Positions 1 to 10,589 of a stretch of 64,000 nt of DNA are shown in pieces. A program made the translations under genes and the position numbers. The stretch lies in the NCBI GenBank assembly GCA_022495005.1, contig JAGYXB010001008.1, positions 62,001 to 126,000 on the forward strand. The letters run 5' to 3'. Positions within the stretch are counted from its first letter, which is position 1. The number at the start of each line of letters is the position of its first letter. Under the pieces are notes generated by a model. The model worked only from the letters and a program-made list of their open reading frames with translations. It did not search any database and had not been told where the DNA came from. Source of the DNA: Rhyacophila brunnea (Eukaryota; Arthropoda; Insecta; Trichoptera; Rhyacophilidae).

Positions 1-214
1 TTAAAACACGGCACTTTTTCACAGTTTAGACCAGGGGTAGTCAACCTGGTCCCTACCGCCCCACTAGTGGGCGTTCCAGCTTCCATGGTGGGCGGTAGGG
101 TTTTTAAAAACATTTTCATTGTGTTTTCATAAAATTTCCTGTGACAATTTAAATTTCAGAAAATATGAATATAGAATAGAATAAAATATAGAATATTGAC
201 CAACTTGAACATTT

Positions 215-403
215 GGTACTGTTCGGTTATCAGGAATACAGCGGAAAACACATTTTGAAAATAGCCGATAAACTGGATTATTTGTTAGGTTAACCTAACC
301 AAACCTAACCTAACCTAAACTCACCCAAACTAACAAATAATCCAGTATACCGGGTATTTTCAAAATGTGTTTTCCGCTGTATTCATGATAACCGAACAGT
401 ACC
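215..403. mobile_element. Foldback MITE with TTAGG-like centre, nested in hAT
   Basis: Two arms of about 72 bp (starting GGTACTGTTCGGTTATC) are near-perfect inverted copies. The centre holds CCTAACCTAACCTAA, three units of the insect telomere repeat on the C-rich strand. The 8-mer GAACATTT stands directly before (207-214) and after (404-411), a clean target duplication, so this inserted into the older hAT element. Related copies lie at 10145-10329 and, in part, at 20255-20354. Confidence 0.85.
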
Positions 404-424
404 GAACATTTTTGTTATAATCTA

Positions 425-646
425 TTGAAAAGAGAATTTCATCACTTTCCTGAATTTCCATCTACAAAAACTTCAGAGGATATTGACAGATTCGGTAGCC
501 ACCTCAAAGAACTTAAATTGGACTTGGGAAAACGATTTGAAGATAATTTGAATTTGAAGGTGTATGACTGGATGAAAAATCCTTTTACCGGAAATATTGA
601 AGAGGCTGGTACAATTTGCCAAGAAGAACTGTTAGAAATTAGATAG
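425..646 (+). pseudogene. hAT transposase fragment (EPM2AIP1/ZBED5-like)
   Basis: A 73-codon frame reads ...FHHFPEFPSTKTSEDI... and ...YDWMKNPFTGNIEEA..., ending EELLEIR before a stop. The wording matches the mid-part of hAT transposases that gave rise to EPM2AIP1/ZBED5/GTF2IRD2-type genes. No BED finger, catalytic core or C-terminal dimerisation block is present, and it lacks its own ATG. It is the residue of a deleted transposase, read in the same orientation as its host element. Confidence 0.7.
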
Positions 647-1006
647 GTATGATGAATAAAGTGAACATAATTTCGATAGTGGTGGATATGAAAACCTATG
701 GTAAATAGGTCTTATATCCAAATATGTGGAAAGTAAAGTTACTTGCCTAATTTATAAATCACCATTACTGTGGAACCGGTGGGCGATTAGAAAATTTTAC
801 TACTAACAGAGATACAAAAGTGGGCGGTCGGTATAAAAAGGTGGACCATCCCTGGTTTAGACGATTAACTTATTGTAACAATTAACCGTCTTAATAGAAA
901 AATATGATAAACAGCCCTCGATAATCGCCGATAGCAGCCTTGTGCTGCTAGATGCGCGGGAAGTCGAAAGATTACAGTAATAATATTTTAATCGTTATGC
1001 TTCTAG

Positions 1007-1114
1007 GTACCGAAGAATGCATCGTTTGGCATAAGAGCAAACAGATTTCAGTGGAGATTCATTCGGAAATGATCTGCGCCGGACATTCTGATGGCCATCA
1101 GGATGCTTGTCTAG
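1007..1114 (+). CDS. Trypsin-like serine protease, penultimate coding exon
   Basis: Bounded by acceptor TTCTAG (ending 1006) and donor G|GTAATA. It is 108 nt, phase 1 at both ends, and reads ...TEECIVW...ISVEIHSEMICAGHSDGHQDACLG. This is the S1-family stretch with the Cys168 and Cys182 positions (MICAG) and DACLG leading into the catalytic GDSGGP. The aspartate in DACLG occupies the S1-pocket position 189, predicting cleavage after Arg/Lys. Upstream exons carrying the catalytic His and Asp are not in the window; 1-1006 is transposon and intron sequence. Confidence 0.88.
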
Positions 1115-1197
1115 GTAATACACTCCCATTTGGTAATTCCCTATCTACACACTTCCATGAACAGAGAACCAGACTAAAATTTCATGTATGCATAATA

Positions 1198-1800
1198 CAG
1201 TCGAACTAGGTTATTACAATCACGGATATAGCGAGATCTCGGATGTAACGAGGAAACATTCGTTGACATTTTAGTTTATGATTTTCCCCATACATTACTT
1301 TATTCACTTTTATAACGAGCTACTTATCGATTATACCAAGCTAAAATATCGTCAAAATTTTTCTTAAAACTGTTAATGTGTCGATCGTTTAAAAACATTT
1401 TGACCCTAAGCAATAAAATCCGACTGGACAGGATGCCGCCGGGATCGGATTACGTTTATGATACTAGTTAAGTGTCTAAGTACCTACCTAATTGGTGTTT
1501 TCGCCGACAATATTGAAAAAGTATACACTCATATGGTTGAAAATGCATGTAAAAAATCCAAGGTTTGTGAAGTCAGTAGGTACCTACCAGCGTTCATTGC
1601 AATAAACAACTTCTTTTGTAGTTATGAATGCCATGCTTGTTTCGGGGAAAAATTCTAATTGTGTATTTTTGTTTGAATTGCGACTTTTTGTGTTATGTGA
1701 CCGCTCATTTAAAAATACCTATTCTCTGATATAACGAGTAACGCTTATAATGAGCAAATTCAGTCGGTCCCATCTTCCTCGTAATAACCAAGTTCGACTG
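1198..1800. mobile_element. pogo/Tigger-type MITE (603 bp) in protease intron
   Basis: Ends CAGTCGAACTAGGTTATTAC and, inverted, GTAATAACCAAGTTCGACTG, flanked by TA on both sides, as expected for the pogo branch of Tc1/mariner. It has no coding capacity. A second full copy sits at 21655-22263 and a truncated one at 40833-41045. It lies wholly within the intron 1115-2046 of the serine protease. Confidence 0.85.
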
Positions 1801-2046
1801 TATTATATTATTCAACACACCGATTGTTATGTTCGACTAACGTCGATCGATCCAAGTTAATTTATAGTGAATGTAAAATTGTATTAACTCCATTATTATG
1901 CTTAACATGTCGTAAGTTAGCAAGAAAGCCAAGACATATGCATTTCATAATATGGATCTGTCTGTATTTTCTGTAGTGTACAGTACATTATCTAACATTA
2001 CAACACTGACTGCACGTAATTCAAATGTACTGATGTCTGTCTACAG

Positions 2047-2204
2047 GTGACTCTGGAGGTCCTCTCGTAGTGCCGAAAGACGGACGGTACTACCTCGTCG
2101 GGATAACAAGCGCCGGTTTCGGATGCGGGGTGGATCATCAGCCAGGAATATATCACAACGTCCTGGTCACCAGCCATTGGATAAGACATATGATTAGGCG
2201 ATGA
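2047..2204 (+). CDS. Trypsin-like serine protease, last coding exon
   Basis: Follows acceptor TCTACAG. The first codon is completed by the G from the previous exon, giving G-DSGGPLVV with the catalytic serine, i.e. the usual phase-1 intron just before GDSGGP in S1 proteases. It continues ...YYLVGITSAGFGCG...QPGIYHNV...HWIRHMIRR and stops at TGA 2202-2204. SAG and QPG supply glycines at positions 216 and 226, which with Asp189 make a trypsin-like pocket; C191 and C220 can pair. It is probably secreted, but the N-terminus is missing, so digestive versus clotting/immune roles cannot be told apart. Confidence 0.92.
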
Positions 2205-2950
2205 GTGACTGATTATTGATAACAGACAAAATTAGATATTATAAAACATTTACATAATATGTTTACTGTTGTAGACCGGTAGCTTCCTGCTTAGGTTACG
2301 GTACATAGAGAGTGAAATGAGCTCTTGTAATTCAATGAGGGGGCGGCCGGTGAGATCACAATACATCCATGTGATTTTCTTAAAGCTTAGGTGTTTCTCT
2401 GATTGTTTCACTATTGGGCTGGCTTGATGTATTGTTAAAAAGAAAAAGGAATTGTGACTAATGAAAATATGACAAAAATCCAGAAAGCAAAGAATATTAT
2501 ATGTATATTAAAATAACAATTTGTACCCACATTATACGGATTTAACATTTACGTATATGACTCGGATAACCAAGTCTTATATTATTATCTACCTATTTCC
2601 TGTCATAAGTTTTTAATTATTTATTTAGAGATAAATATTATACATTAATTTCTCATACACTTGAGGGGATAATAATTTTATTAAAAATAACTCTCTCTAT
2701 AAAAAGGGTTGCAGATGCCAAAGTACATGTTGTGATCGAAATCTAATAAGAAATTATGAATTCCTACCTATAAAATCATTGTAATCGGAATTGTCGTTTC
2801 TCAAAAATTTATTATTATGAAATGTCGTCATTTTTTCTCGAGAATTTCGAGAAAAAAAACACATTGTGCATGTAATAATCTCAAATCAACTATTTATTTG
2901 TCCATTCCTTTATATGTAAACATTGGCATTTTCGCATATGGACATAATAT

Positions 2951-3205
2951 CGTCACTGTTCTGGCAGAAGACACTAATTCGAAAAAATGCCATATTGAGT
3001 TAGTTATACCAAAATGTTCCTTATTTCAAACTTTACCGTCTGGAAAACTTCTTAATAAATAAACAGTCTTTATTTTAAAGTCATCCTTTTTACGATTACT
3101 TAATAAACTCACATGATAGACCATTTCATACATTTTAACAACATCAAAGTCAAATTACTTAAAACTAGTATTCTCCAGTTGGTGTGTTCTGCCAGAACAG
3201 AGACG
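2951..3205. mobile_element. MITE with TCGTC ends, copy 1
   Basis: Inverted ends CGTCACTGTTCTGGCAGAA and TTCTGCCAGAACAGAGACG bound 255 bp without coding potential. ATAT flanks both sides, so the duplication is either ATAT or a TA with TIR TCGTC. Copy 2 (7578-7793) shares the whole body. An open frame running through the left half is part of the repeat, not a gene. Confidence 0.8.
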
Positions 3206-3282
3206 ATATGCAGAGTGGAGGTTATATCAAGACACTTTTTACGAGAAATAATTGTTAACCTAACCTAACTCTGAATTCCCAG

Positions 3283-3510
3283 TCTCCCGCGCGGTTTAAG
3301 CGTTGGCCTATGGTGTTGTGGACCCCAGGTTCGAATCCTGGGTCTTGCAAGTTCACATATTGTTTTTCAATTCGTGTATAAGTCAGAGTATGGACCTAAT
3401 ACGAGTAGGTTGAGCCAGTGGCTGACATCCGTTTCTCGTAAAAACTAAATCTGTTAATACAAACCTCCACTCTGTAGAGGCCCATATGGTCTTATTAGAT
3501 TGGACATGGT
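3283..3510 (+). repeat. SINE family A (tRNA-derived), copy 1
   Basis: The head resembles a tRNA: box A-like GCGCGGTTTAAGCG and a perfect box B GGTTCGAATCC. After it comes a conserved body ending with CCTCCACTCTGTAGAGGCCC (a small hairpin) and GGACATGGTC. Other copies: 15549-15790, 27131-27370, 33838-34087 (reverse), 52393-52612 (reverse), 58857-59096. I do not recognise a named family. Confidence 0.85.
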
Positions 3511-3849
3511 CTCTGGAACAAGAACTCTGAATTAAACAGACATAAAAAGTAGTGAAACATTCTTTCGGTAAAAAATATTTAGATATGTCCCAGTCGTGGA
3601 GGATCCAAAAAAGCACTTACATCTTTGCAGTAGATGTAATCATTTGATTTCTTCTGGATGATGTAAAAGAAAAAAAAACAGAAAATCTTGGTTCTCGTTA
3701 TCAATTTAGGTCTCGAGAATCTCGAGAATCGAAAAAAAAGTCAAAAGAATCACAACCTACGTTTTATGAGAACTTCTCATAGAAAAGGGATTATGTAGCG
3801 AATTGCAAATAAATGCATTCCAATTTTCAGTAAATGAATGTACGCGTGG

Positions 3850-4170
3850 TATGTCACCATTAGGCTTAACCCCCACAAGTAGCTGAAGTAGCTAGCTAGC
3901 CTGGGGGCTCAACGTATAAACACACATCACACATTTGCTCTAATACAAAAAAGTTGCCGAGTATATGAACATGTTAAAATAGTTGGTTGTACAATGCAAT
4001 TTTAGAATATCTCAATATTAGACAATCCATAATTATTCAAGTAGATGTAGATATTCAAAGATCAAAAAAAACACTAAAAATACAATGAATACCTACCCTT
4101 AACTTTACCTCAAACACCATTTTTGGAAAATGCTAGCTCGCGGCCCCGCTTCAGAATGTGGGGGCCATGT
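3850..4170. repeat. Repeat X, decayed copy (GC-rich ends, AT-rich middle)
   Basis: Begins near AGCCTGGGGGCTC and ends CGCTTCAGAATGTGGGGGCC with an AT-rich core. It is an old relative of the better copies at 21187-21571 and 63171-63543. It has no coding content. Confidence 0.6.
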
Positions 4171-4715
4171 CAATAGGTAAAGGTTGAGAGCCCTTGCTCT
4201 AAGAGCATTTAAAGATGTTGTCGATTTGTTTGCCTCACTATGAAGACGTTCAAATCTTGCATCTATGTAGTAAAACGTTTTTTAATACCTAATTTCAGTC
4301 TGTCGTATAATTTTTTTTATGTTATTATTTATTGAGCTAACATCATTTTGTATAATTATGTACTTAATATTTATTACCATTTTGATATTATTTTTTGTGT
4401 TTTTATTTTATTTTTGTAAACAATTTTAAATCGTTTTAGACAAAAATAATATTTATTAATCCATGATCTCTTTTAACTGTAGTGAAATTGTTAATTTATT
4501 TAAACAATATTAATTATTAATAAAAAAACTATTTATTACACGCTGACTTTTATTCACAATAAACAAATTTTCTTCCCCGTTGTCCACATCCTCTGATTAA
4601 TGGAACATAATGTTTACAGCAATCGCTGCTTCCAAAAATCCTCATCGCTGACCAGTCTACTTGTGTTGAAAGGTCATGCAAGTATCCTGTAGCTATTTAG
4701 GATGCCAGCATAGTT

Positions 4716-4815
4716 AATCTTAACAGTTAACACGGTTACACGTTTCCGTTATTTTTACTGGTCCAAATTAACACGGAAGCAATTCCATACACATGGCGGT
4801 ATCTATTGGTAATTC
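4716..4815 (-). repeat. Short dispersed repeat R100, copy 1
   Basis: About 100 bp running from TTAACAGTTAACACGG to ATCTATTGGTAATTC. The reverse complement recurs at 51753-51856 (AGGGCATTGCTTCCGTGTTAA-like core: GGAATTGCTTCCGTGTTAA) and a diverged same-strand copy lies at 6975-7079. Function and class are unknown. Confidence 0.6.
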
Positions 4816-4821
4816 AAAAGT

Positions 4822-5438
4822 AGATAAAAAATATTAGTCTATCTATAAAATATCCAAAATTATGTATCGTTTAAAGCAGGGGTAGTCAACCCTTTTATAC
4901 CTACCGCCCACTTCTGTATCTCTGTTAGTAGTAAAATTTTCTAACCGCCCACAGGTTCCACAGTAATGGTGATTTATAAAGTAGGGAAGTAACTTTACTT
5001 TATAAAAAAAATTATAAAGCAGAATTACAGCAACTTAAAGCATATAATAATAATTACCTACCAAATATTTGATGTCAGACTTTCGCTAAGTTTGGCAGAA
5101 TAAATCTTTATGAAACAACTTACTGTAGTTAAATCTATCTTTTTTATTATAATTTGCATACATAGACGCATGAAGTCTGATGAAATTACATTAGATTAAT
5201 TAGGGACAAGTTGACTACCCCTGGTTTAAAGGCATAATTTTAGATATTCTACAGATAGAAAACTAATTTTTGACTATTATCTATTGGCTTGGTTGTCGCA
5301 GTGTTTAATTGAATCAAAAAAAACACCGTCCGTAATTTGTAGGCTTAATTCAATGAAAACAAATACGTATGACTGACAAAGTTTATTGTGCACTATTTAT
5401 GTCAGATCTTAACAGCCTACTCTTCGTCACTGCAAAAT
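4822..5438. mobile_element. Foldback element, right part, split by a hAT insertion
   Basis: The sequence on the two sides of the hAT at 4877-5223 joins into the centre and right arm of the foldback family seen complete at 61215-61627. The shared right arm runs through CAATGAAAACAAATACGTAT and GTGCACTATTTATGTC to ...CGTCACTG. This shows that the hAT inserted later. The left arm is missing or beyond recognition. Confidence 0.72.
4877..5223 (-). mobile_element. Non-autonomous hAT, 347 bp, 8-bp TSD
   Basis: Ends CAGGGGTAGTCAACCC and GTTGACTACCCCTG are inverted; GTTTAAAG is duplicated at 4869-4876 and 5224-5231. Its left 110 bp match, in reverse, the right end of the 32-854 element (GCCCAC, GTTAGTAGTAAAATTTTCTA), so it is a deletion derivative of the same family. 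Confidence 0.88.
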
Positions 5439-6119
5439 ATGCATTACTGCTCGTCAAGTAAACGAAACGTGAATTCAATATTTTAGGATAGTCAGTGCGC
5501 TTTGTGTTCCTTGATTTTATGGACTGTAAAAAGTGAACCTTCCTTCAAATATGCTACCACACCAAGTAGAGTAAGCCAGTTCCCATTAATTTTGTATTCT
5601 CTGGCTCCCATTGTAAAAAATATGATCCACAGTATGCAGCCTTCTGCGTTTGGTAGTAGCTAGGTACAAGCTCTCTTAATTAATTGGCACGTCAACTTTC
5701 CCATTTATATTATGATCGGCTCTGGAAATCCTCATCGTTCACTGAATACATCCAAATTTTGAAAATAAATAAAAAAGAAATCAATTTTGATAGGTATCTT
5801 TATTTATAAAAAACTCATTTTAAAATTTTTATACATTTCATAAAGTGAGAATTTATAATTTTAAATAACTAAAATATACAGATTGTTATAGTAATAATAT
5901 AGGTACACTCCATAATAGTCTTCTAGACGTATGCATTGATTTGTACGTATTTCTTCAGCTTATGCATATATCAAAAAAGCAAATGCATTCAACGAACTGA
6001 CAATACAGTAATTAAGGAAGTAATTGGTAAATTTACTACAAGAATTGAACACGCAATTTTTAACATTGATTGAATAGGGTTTTAAATAATTATTACGGCT
6101 ACGCGTCAGGCTTGTGTTG
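5439..6119. other. Non-coding AT-rich stretch
   Basis: No convincing exon, RNA gene or defined repeat end was found here. Open frames are short and have no recognisable product. Confidence 0.5.
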
Positions 6120-6250
6120 TCGGTTCGTGGTTCTACATGCGTTAAGACCCAGATTATGGACCTAATAGGTTGAGCAAGTGACCAGCATCCATCTCTCGTA
6201 AAACAAAAATCAGTTATGTGAGACGGCCCAGATCCACAGGATTGTCGAGT
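6120..6250 (+). repeat. SINE A remnant (tail half)
   Basis: Keeps the SINE A body (TATGGACCTAATAGGTTGAG, then CCATCTCTCGTAAAAC) but the tRNA head is degraded. It is an old 5'-damaged copy. Confidence 0.6.
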
Positions 6251-6423
6251 CAATTAAAAAAAAATATAACCCAGTGGTTTTAAGCTTGAAAAAACAATTA
6301 TTAGAATGTCTTTATAAGCCACCTCAGTTTCCCAAAATGTTTCGTGTTGCCACCCCTTTTAGTAATTTAGGAAAGTCATTTGCAATCGCCATCACATTAG
6401 CATAAACAAAATCAACCTTCTTT

Positions 6424-6549
6424 TCTACTTTTGACCATGTCCGATTCTAATAAGATGCACAAAGTGGAGGTTTTGTTTTAATGAGAAATGAATGTTAGCC
6501 ACTTGTTCAACCTATTAGGTCCATACTCTTGACTCCGAACACGAATTGA
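6424..6549 (-). repeat. SINE A fragment, reverse, tail half only
   Basis: Reads on the + strand as TTTGACCATGTCCGAT..., GTGGAGGTTTTG..., GCCACTTGTTCAACC..., TAGGTCCATACTC: the reverse complement of the SINE A body without the tRNA head, as expected for a 5'-truncated retroposed copy. Confidence 0.7.
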
Positions 6550-6974
6550 TAAATAATATGTGTATTTGCCAGAACTTGGGACGCACAACATTACAAATCC
6601 GATGCGTAAGCCACTCGTCCATCGCGGGCGTTAAACAATCAACCAAAGTAGTCCTGCAGCTATGTCATATCTGTCGATCATCCTATCCAAGGATACTCCT
6701 CCAAATCAACACATCGCCTGAAGTCTACTAATATTAACGAAACATCCCTTATTTCAAAAATCACAATATTTACTATAGGTAACAAACAGAAGATTCATTA
6801 TAATAATTTTATCATTTTGTAAAGATTAAACCTATACATACATAAATATACAAAGCTCATCACGCGTAAAAATAAGATATTTTTATACATTACAGACTAA
6901 GCGATTATAATGCTGGAAATTTAGAATGCTGTGACAATTGACAAGAATATAAAAATGTAGAAACTTCTATTCTA

Positions 6975-7079
6975 CCAAGGTAACGTGCTAACACGTTTCC
7001 ATTATTTTGCTTAATCCAAAATAACATAGATATCAAGCGGGGCAATTCTGTATATTCTATCTACAATAATTGGTAACAC
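6975..7079 (-). repeat. Short dispersed repeat R100, diverged copy
   Basis: Shares the order of blocks (GTAACGTGCTAACACGTTTCC, TTAATCCAAAATAACA, GGGGCAATTCTGTATA, ATTGGTAACA) with 4716-4815, but with many changes. Confidence 0.5.
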
Positions 7080-7577
7080 AAAGTGATAAACGAAGTAGGT
7101 ACGGTACGCCTACGTGTGAAAAAAGATCACAAATGACGATTCATATTCCAGAATAATAAACTGTTGGAATACGAAATATAATTATCTTTTTTTATTGATT
7201 TTGGAGGTAAGTGATATGTTAGAACAGCCTTGCTGGTAGGCGTTTATGAAACACAGATATACTTCCACTGAGTTAAAGAGCAGGTAACCAAAAAATTATT
7301 TAACAATATAATATTAATATATTTTAATAAATACCAAACGATTTTAACTTAGCACAGTTTATTTTACATTTTATATAATTACAGCAGCGTTTCAAACCAA
7401 AAGTTTACAGCAGAAGACCAAAACCACCGTTGACAGATGGTTATTTATATACAATAATTGTCACTTTGTAAACATGGTTTTATTCTTGTAATTATGAGGC
7501 GATGCGCCTAGTTTTTACAGTGAGTATATTTTTTATGGTATCTTCCATAAATTTTTACCTCAAAGAATATAATATAT

Positions 7578-7793
7578 CGTCACTGTTCTGGCAGAAAACA
7601 CTAATTCGAAAAAATGACATAAGTCTGGAAACCTTCTTAATAAATAAACAGTCTTTATTTTAAAGTCATCCCTTTTACGATTACTTTATAAACTCACATG
7701 ATTGACCATTATTTTAAACATTTTAACAACTTCAAAGTCAAATTACTCAAAACTAGTATTCTCCAGTTAGTGTGTTCTGCCAGAACAGAGACA
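7578..7793. mobile_element. MITE with TCGTC ends, copy 2
   Basis: Same ends and body as 2951-3205 with an internal deletion of about 45 bp; ATAT again stands on both sides. Shared internal blocks include CAGTCTTTATTTTAAAGTCA and AAAACTAGTATTCTCCAGTT. Confidence 0.82.
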
Positions 7794-7859
7794 ATATTAT
7801 ATACATATCCTTTTTAACACTACAACAAGCCATGATGCCCAATGACAGTAGTGTAGTTA

Positions 7860-7998
7860 GTAATAGAAGTGAAACAATCACAAACACCCAGACTTTGAGA
7901 AGATCAAATAAATATATTGTGACCTCACTGGGACTAAAATCCGAAGCCCCCAGACAAAAGGCCAGCGCCTTACGCACTGGACTACAATCATATGAGGG
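7860..7998 (-). repeat. SINE family B remnant (tRNA-derived)
   Basis: On the + strand the block AACAATCACAAACACCCAG, then ACTTTGAGAA, then AGCGCCTTACGCACTGGACT matches the better copy at 62471-62668. Box B is eroded here. Confidence 0.6.
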
Positions 7999-8265
7999 TT
8001 ATCCCTACAGCATATCTGTGTTTCTCAAAAGCATACTTATAGCTGCAAAGAAATAAGTAATCCGCAGTTGATAATAATAATGCAAATATAGCACACTATT
8101 TAATATATCCATCTATACAGAGATAACGAAAGTTATAATATCAGTACTAAAGAGGCAATATGTTACATTTTGCAGAAAATGTCTAGTGGAGATTTTGCAT
8201 CATATTTTTTAAGTCTATTCATAACAGAAACCTGAAATTCCTAAAGCCAAAACTCCATAGACATT

Positions 8266-8915
8266 ACAGAAAAACCTCGTTAATAAGAACACGGATAATT
8301 CTAAATTTGCCGTAAATCGAAATTTTCGCAAAAAAAAAATCCCTTGAACATTATTTTCATATAAAACCATACCTTTAATTCGAAAATATTCAACAAATCG
8401 TAATAAAGCACATTATTTCATGAGCCAGTTGTTGAAAATCGCGACAGACTTTTTTTAAAACATTATAAATTCTTATTTTATGAAAGTAATAAAAATAAAC
8501 TTGACATTATGACCCGTTAACACCTTAAAGGAAAAACAATAACTCACATGTTTCAGGGCTGTAGGTATTTAATTGTTGATTGTTTATTGGATTTTCACAT
8601 AGTTTCACTAGAGAACTAATGCCAAACAATAAAATTGTGTTAACAAATTGGAAAAATAACAAATATTTCGTATTTTTTTTAAATTCTATCTCAACACATG
8701 GTGGTTAATACCTGCCTAAATTACTTGGTAACTTCAAGTAATACATTAGTGACCCATGGTATTTGCACAGATTTTAATTTGAAAGAATTATATCAGAAAT
8801 TTGTTTGGGACATCTATGATTGACGATAATTAATGAAATTCATAATTCATATTCCATAATATTTGTTTTTTTCGTTTTTCGCTCCCGTGGAATTTGTATT
8901 AACGAGGTTTTCAAG
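8266..8915. mobile_element. pogo/Tigger-like element, decayed
   Basis: Starts after TA with CAGAAAAACCTCGTTAATAA and closes with the inverted match GTATTAACGAGGTTTTC. This CAG-AAACCTCGTTAAT end is the pogo/Tigger style. The interior is AT-rich without an intact frame. Confidence 0.6.
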
Positions 8916-10139
8916 TGTCATTCGTTTTATCGAAAGGGTTCTTTTTGGAAATACAATACACTGACTCTCAGGTACAAATATAATTATTGATCAATAATTC
9001 ATTTGTTTTTCAAGTTTCCTGCACATATACAATAAATTAAACAAATATACTGTTTAATCTGCAAACCAGCCAACTGCATTTGAGTAAATTATTCAGGAAA
9101 TAGAAAATACTTCATAATTTAACTATCGAGCAGAGAATTCCAAAAATACACTTGATAACGCTTTTTATTTACAAATAAGCTGAACCATGAATTAATACTC
9201 TATTCTTGCTTTCCTTTTATATAATACATATAAAGAAAATTTATATAAAGAGCAGAGTTGTTTCATGTATGATATTGGACATTTGGCACCTGCAGTTGGC
9301 AGTTCTATTTGAAGAACGATAACACATTTATTTATAGGTTTAGGAGTTTGAAAATTTGTGTGAGCATAGAAAACATAGTCTTTATAACATAATGCCATCA
9401 AAATCTCATTTTTTGTCAAAAGTGGAGTTACCTGGTTTGCAGATTAAACACTCGAAATGTTCTCTTTTTTTAAATAACTATATTTTTAAATAACTATATT
9501 TTTAAGTTTTATATCTTAAAATTCTCATTGCTTCTACAGAAGACAAAATAAAAAACAATAAACACATTAATTAATAACATTTTGTTAACATTGTTGTGAT
9601 GATAAATTTTGTGACATAACTATACATTGACAGTTATAATATGACTACAAAACACTAGGGTCCAAATGCATAGATGTCGACACTATGTATAACCAAATAA
9701 TATTATGAAAGCTATATACTTATAATATAATATAATACTTATAATATATATAATAGCTAGTTTATTAAAAACAATAAATAACATGAAAACGTCACTTTTT
9801 TATTTTGTTAAGAGTAGATTCGAATACTCTCCGGTATTTAGGTTAGAAGAAAGATTCCACGATAAGGAATGAGTAACTCATTCTGAGTTATGTGTCGCAC
9901 AATAATGCGTAAGCCTATTATATACATAAGTATGACTATGGATAGAGCCTTTGGTTTTATGTACATTCTAATACATAGCTTCGCTATCATGTAATAAAGG
10001 CGCAAAATTTGTTACAAAGAACATTATAACATAGCAAAGACGTGGACTATACCAAGATACAGCATGGTGCAGCAGCAGATTTAAACTTTAGTCCATGAAC
10101 CATTCTTTCAGCTCAGCTACACAATCAATTGAATAAAAA
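8916..10139. other. Non-coding AT-rich stretch
   Basis: Nothing supportable was seen. Short open frames lack motifs; a few local duplications such as AATAACTATATTTTTAA (9475-9500) are simple AT repeats. Confidence 0.5.
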
Positions 10140-10144
10140 AATTC

Positions 10145-10329
10145 GGTACAAGTCGGTTATGGGGAAGCCAGGCGGGAACCGCGCTAATTGTCAAAGCCGA
10201 TTTTGGGCAAAATTCATGAATTCAAGAATGAAAACCTAACCTAAACTAACCCAACCTAACAAATAATCCAGTATATCGGCTATTTCCAAAATGTGTTTTC
10301 CTCTGGCTTCCCCATAACCAACTTGTACC
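10145..10329. mobile_element. Foldback MITE with CCTAA-like centre, copy 2
   Basis: Left arm GGTACAAGTCGGTTATGGGG, right arm CCCCATAACCAACTTGTACC. The inner right arm (AATAATCCAGTATATCGGC) is that of the 215-403 element. The centre reads CCTAACCTAAACTAACCC. Flanks are AAAAATTC and AAAAATTA, a 7-of-8 duplication. Confidence 0.75.
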
Positions 10330-10589
10330 AAAAATTATAATAAAACTGGGGGCCTTGCAACGCCTGATGATTTTAATGCTAGTATCAAGGTAACTATGAC
10401 GATAAATAAATAACATTGATACCAGTTTCATATGAAATGATATAGTCATTCGAGTACTAACCATTGAATAAGCCGCACCATCAAAATCTTACAATATGCT
10501 ATGTAGGCAAAAGGTTAGATGGGGCAGTTTTTCTTATTTATTTTTTAATTGCCTCCAAGAAATAATTACAATTGTATTATACTTTAAAG

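Larger units (their letters stand above)
32..854 (+). mobile_element. hAT element (Buster-like), internally deleted, with 8-bp TSD
   Basis: The ends are inverted: CAGGGGTAGTCAACC at the left and a complementary ...CATCCCTG at the right. An exact 8-bp duplication, GTTTAGAC, flanks it at 24-31 and 855-862, which is the hAT signature. Inside is a scrap of hAT transposase (425-646) and a later foldback insertion (215-403). At 823 bp it is far too short for a full hAT transposase, so it is non-autonomous. A 347-bp relative lies at 4877-5223. Confidence 0.88.

Noticed and set aside
282..330. Interstitial telomere array
   Set aside because: Only about three exact units, sitting at the centre of a foldback element, so not a relic of a chromosome end.
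1458..1658. 66-codon frame in the protease intron
   Set aside because: Entirely within the pogo-type MITE; its text repeats at the truncated copy 40833-41045.
2817..3062. 81-codon frame
   Set aside because: Runs into the TCGTC-ended MITE; not conserved in copy 2.
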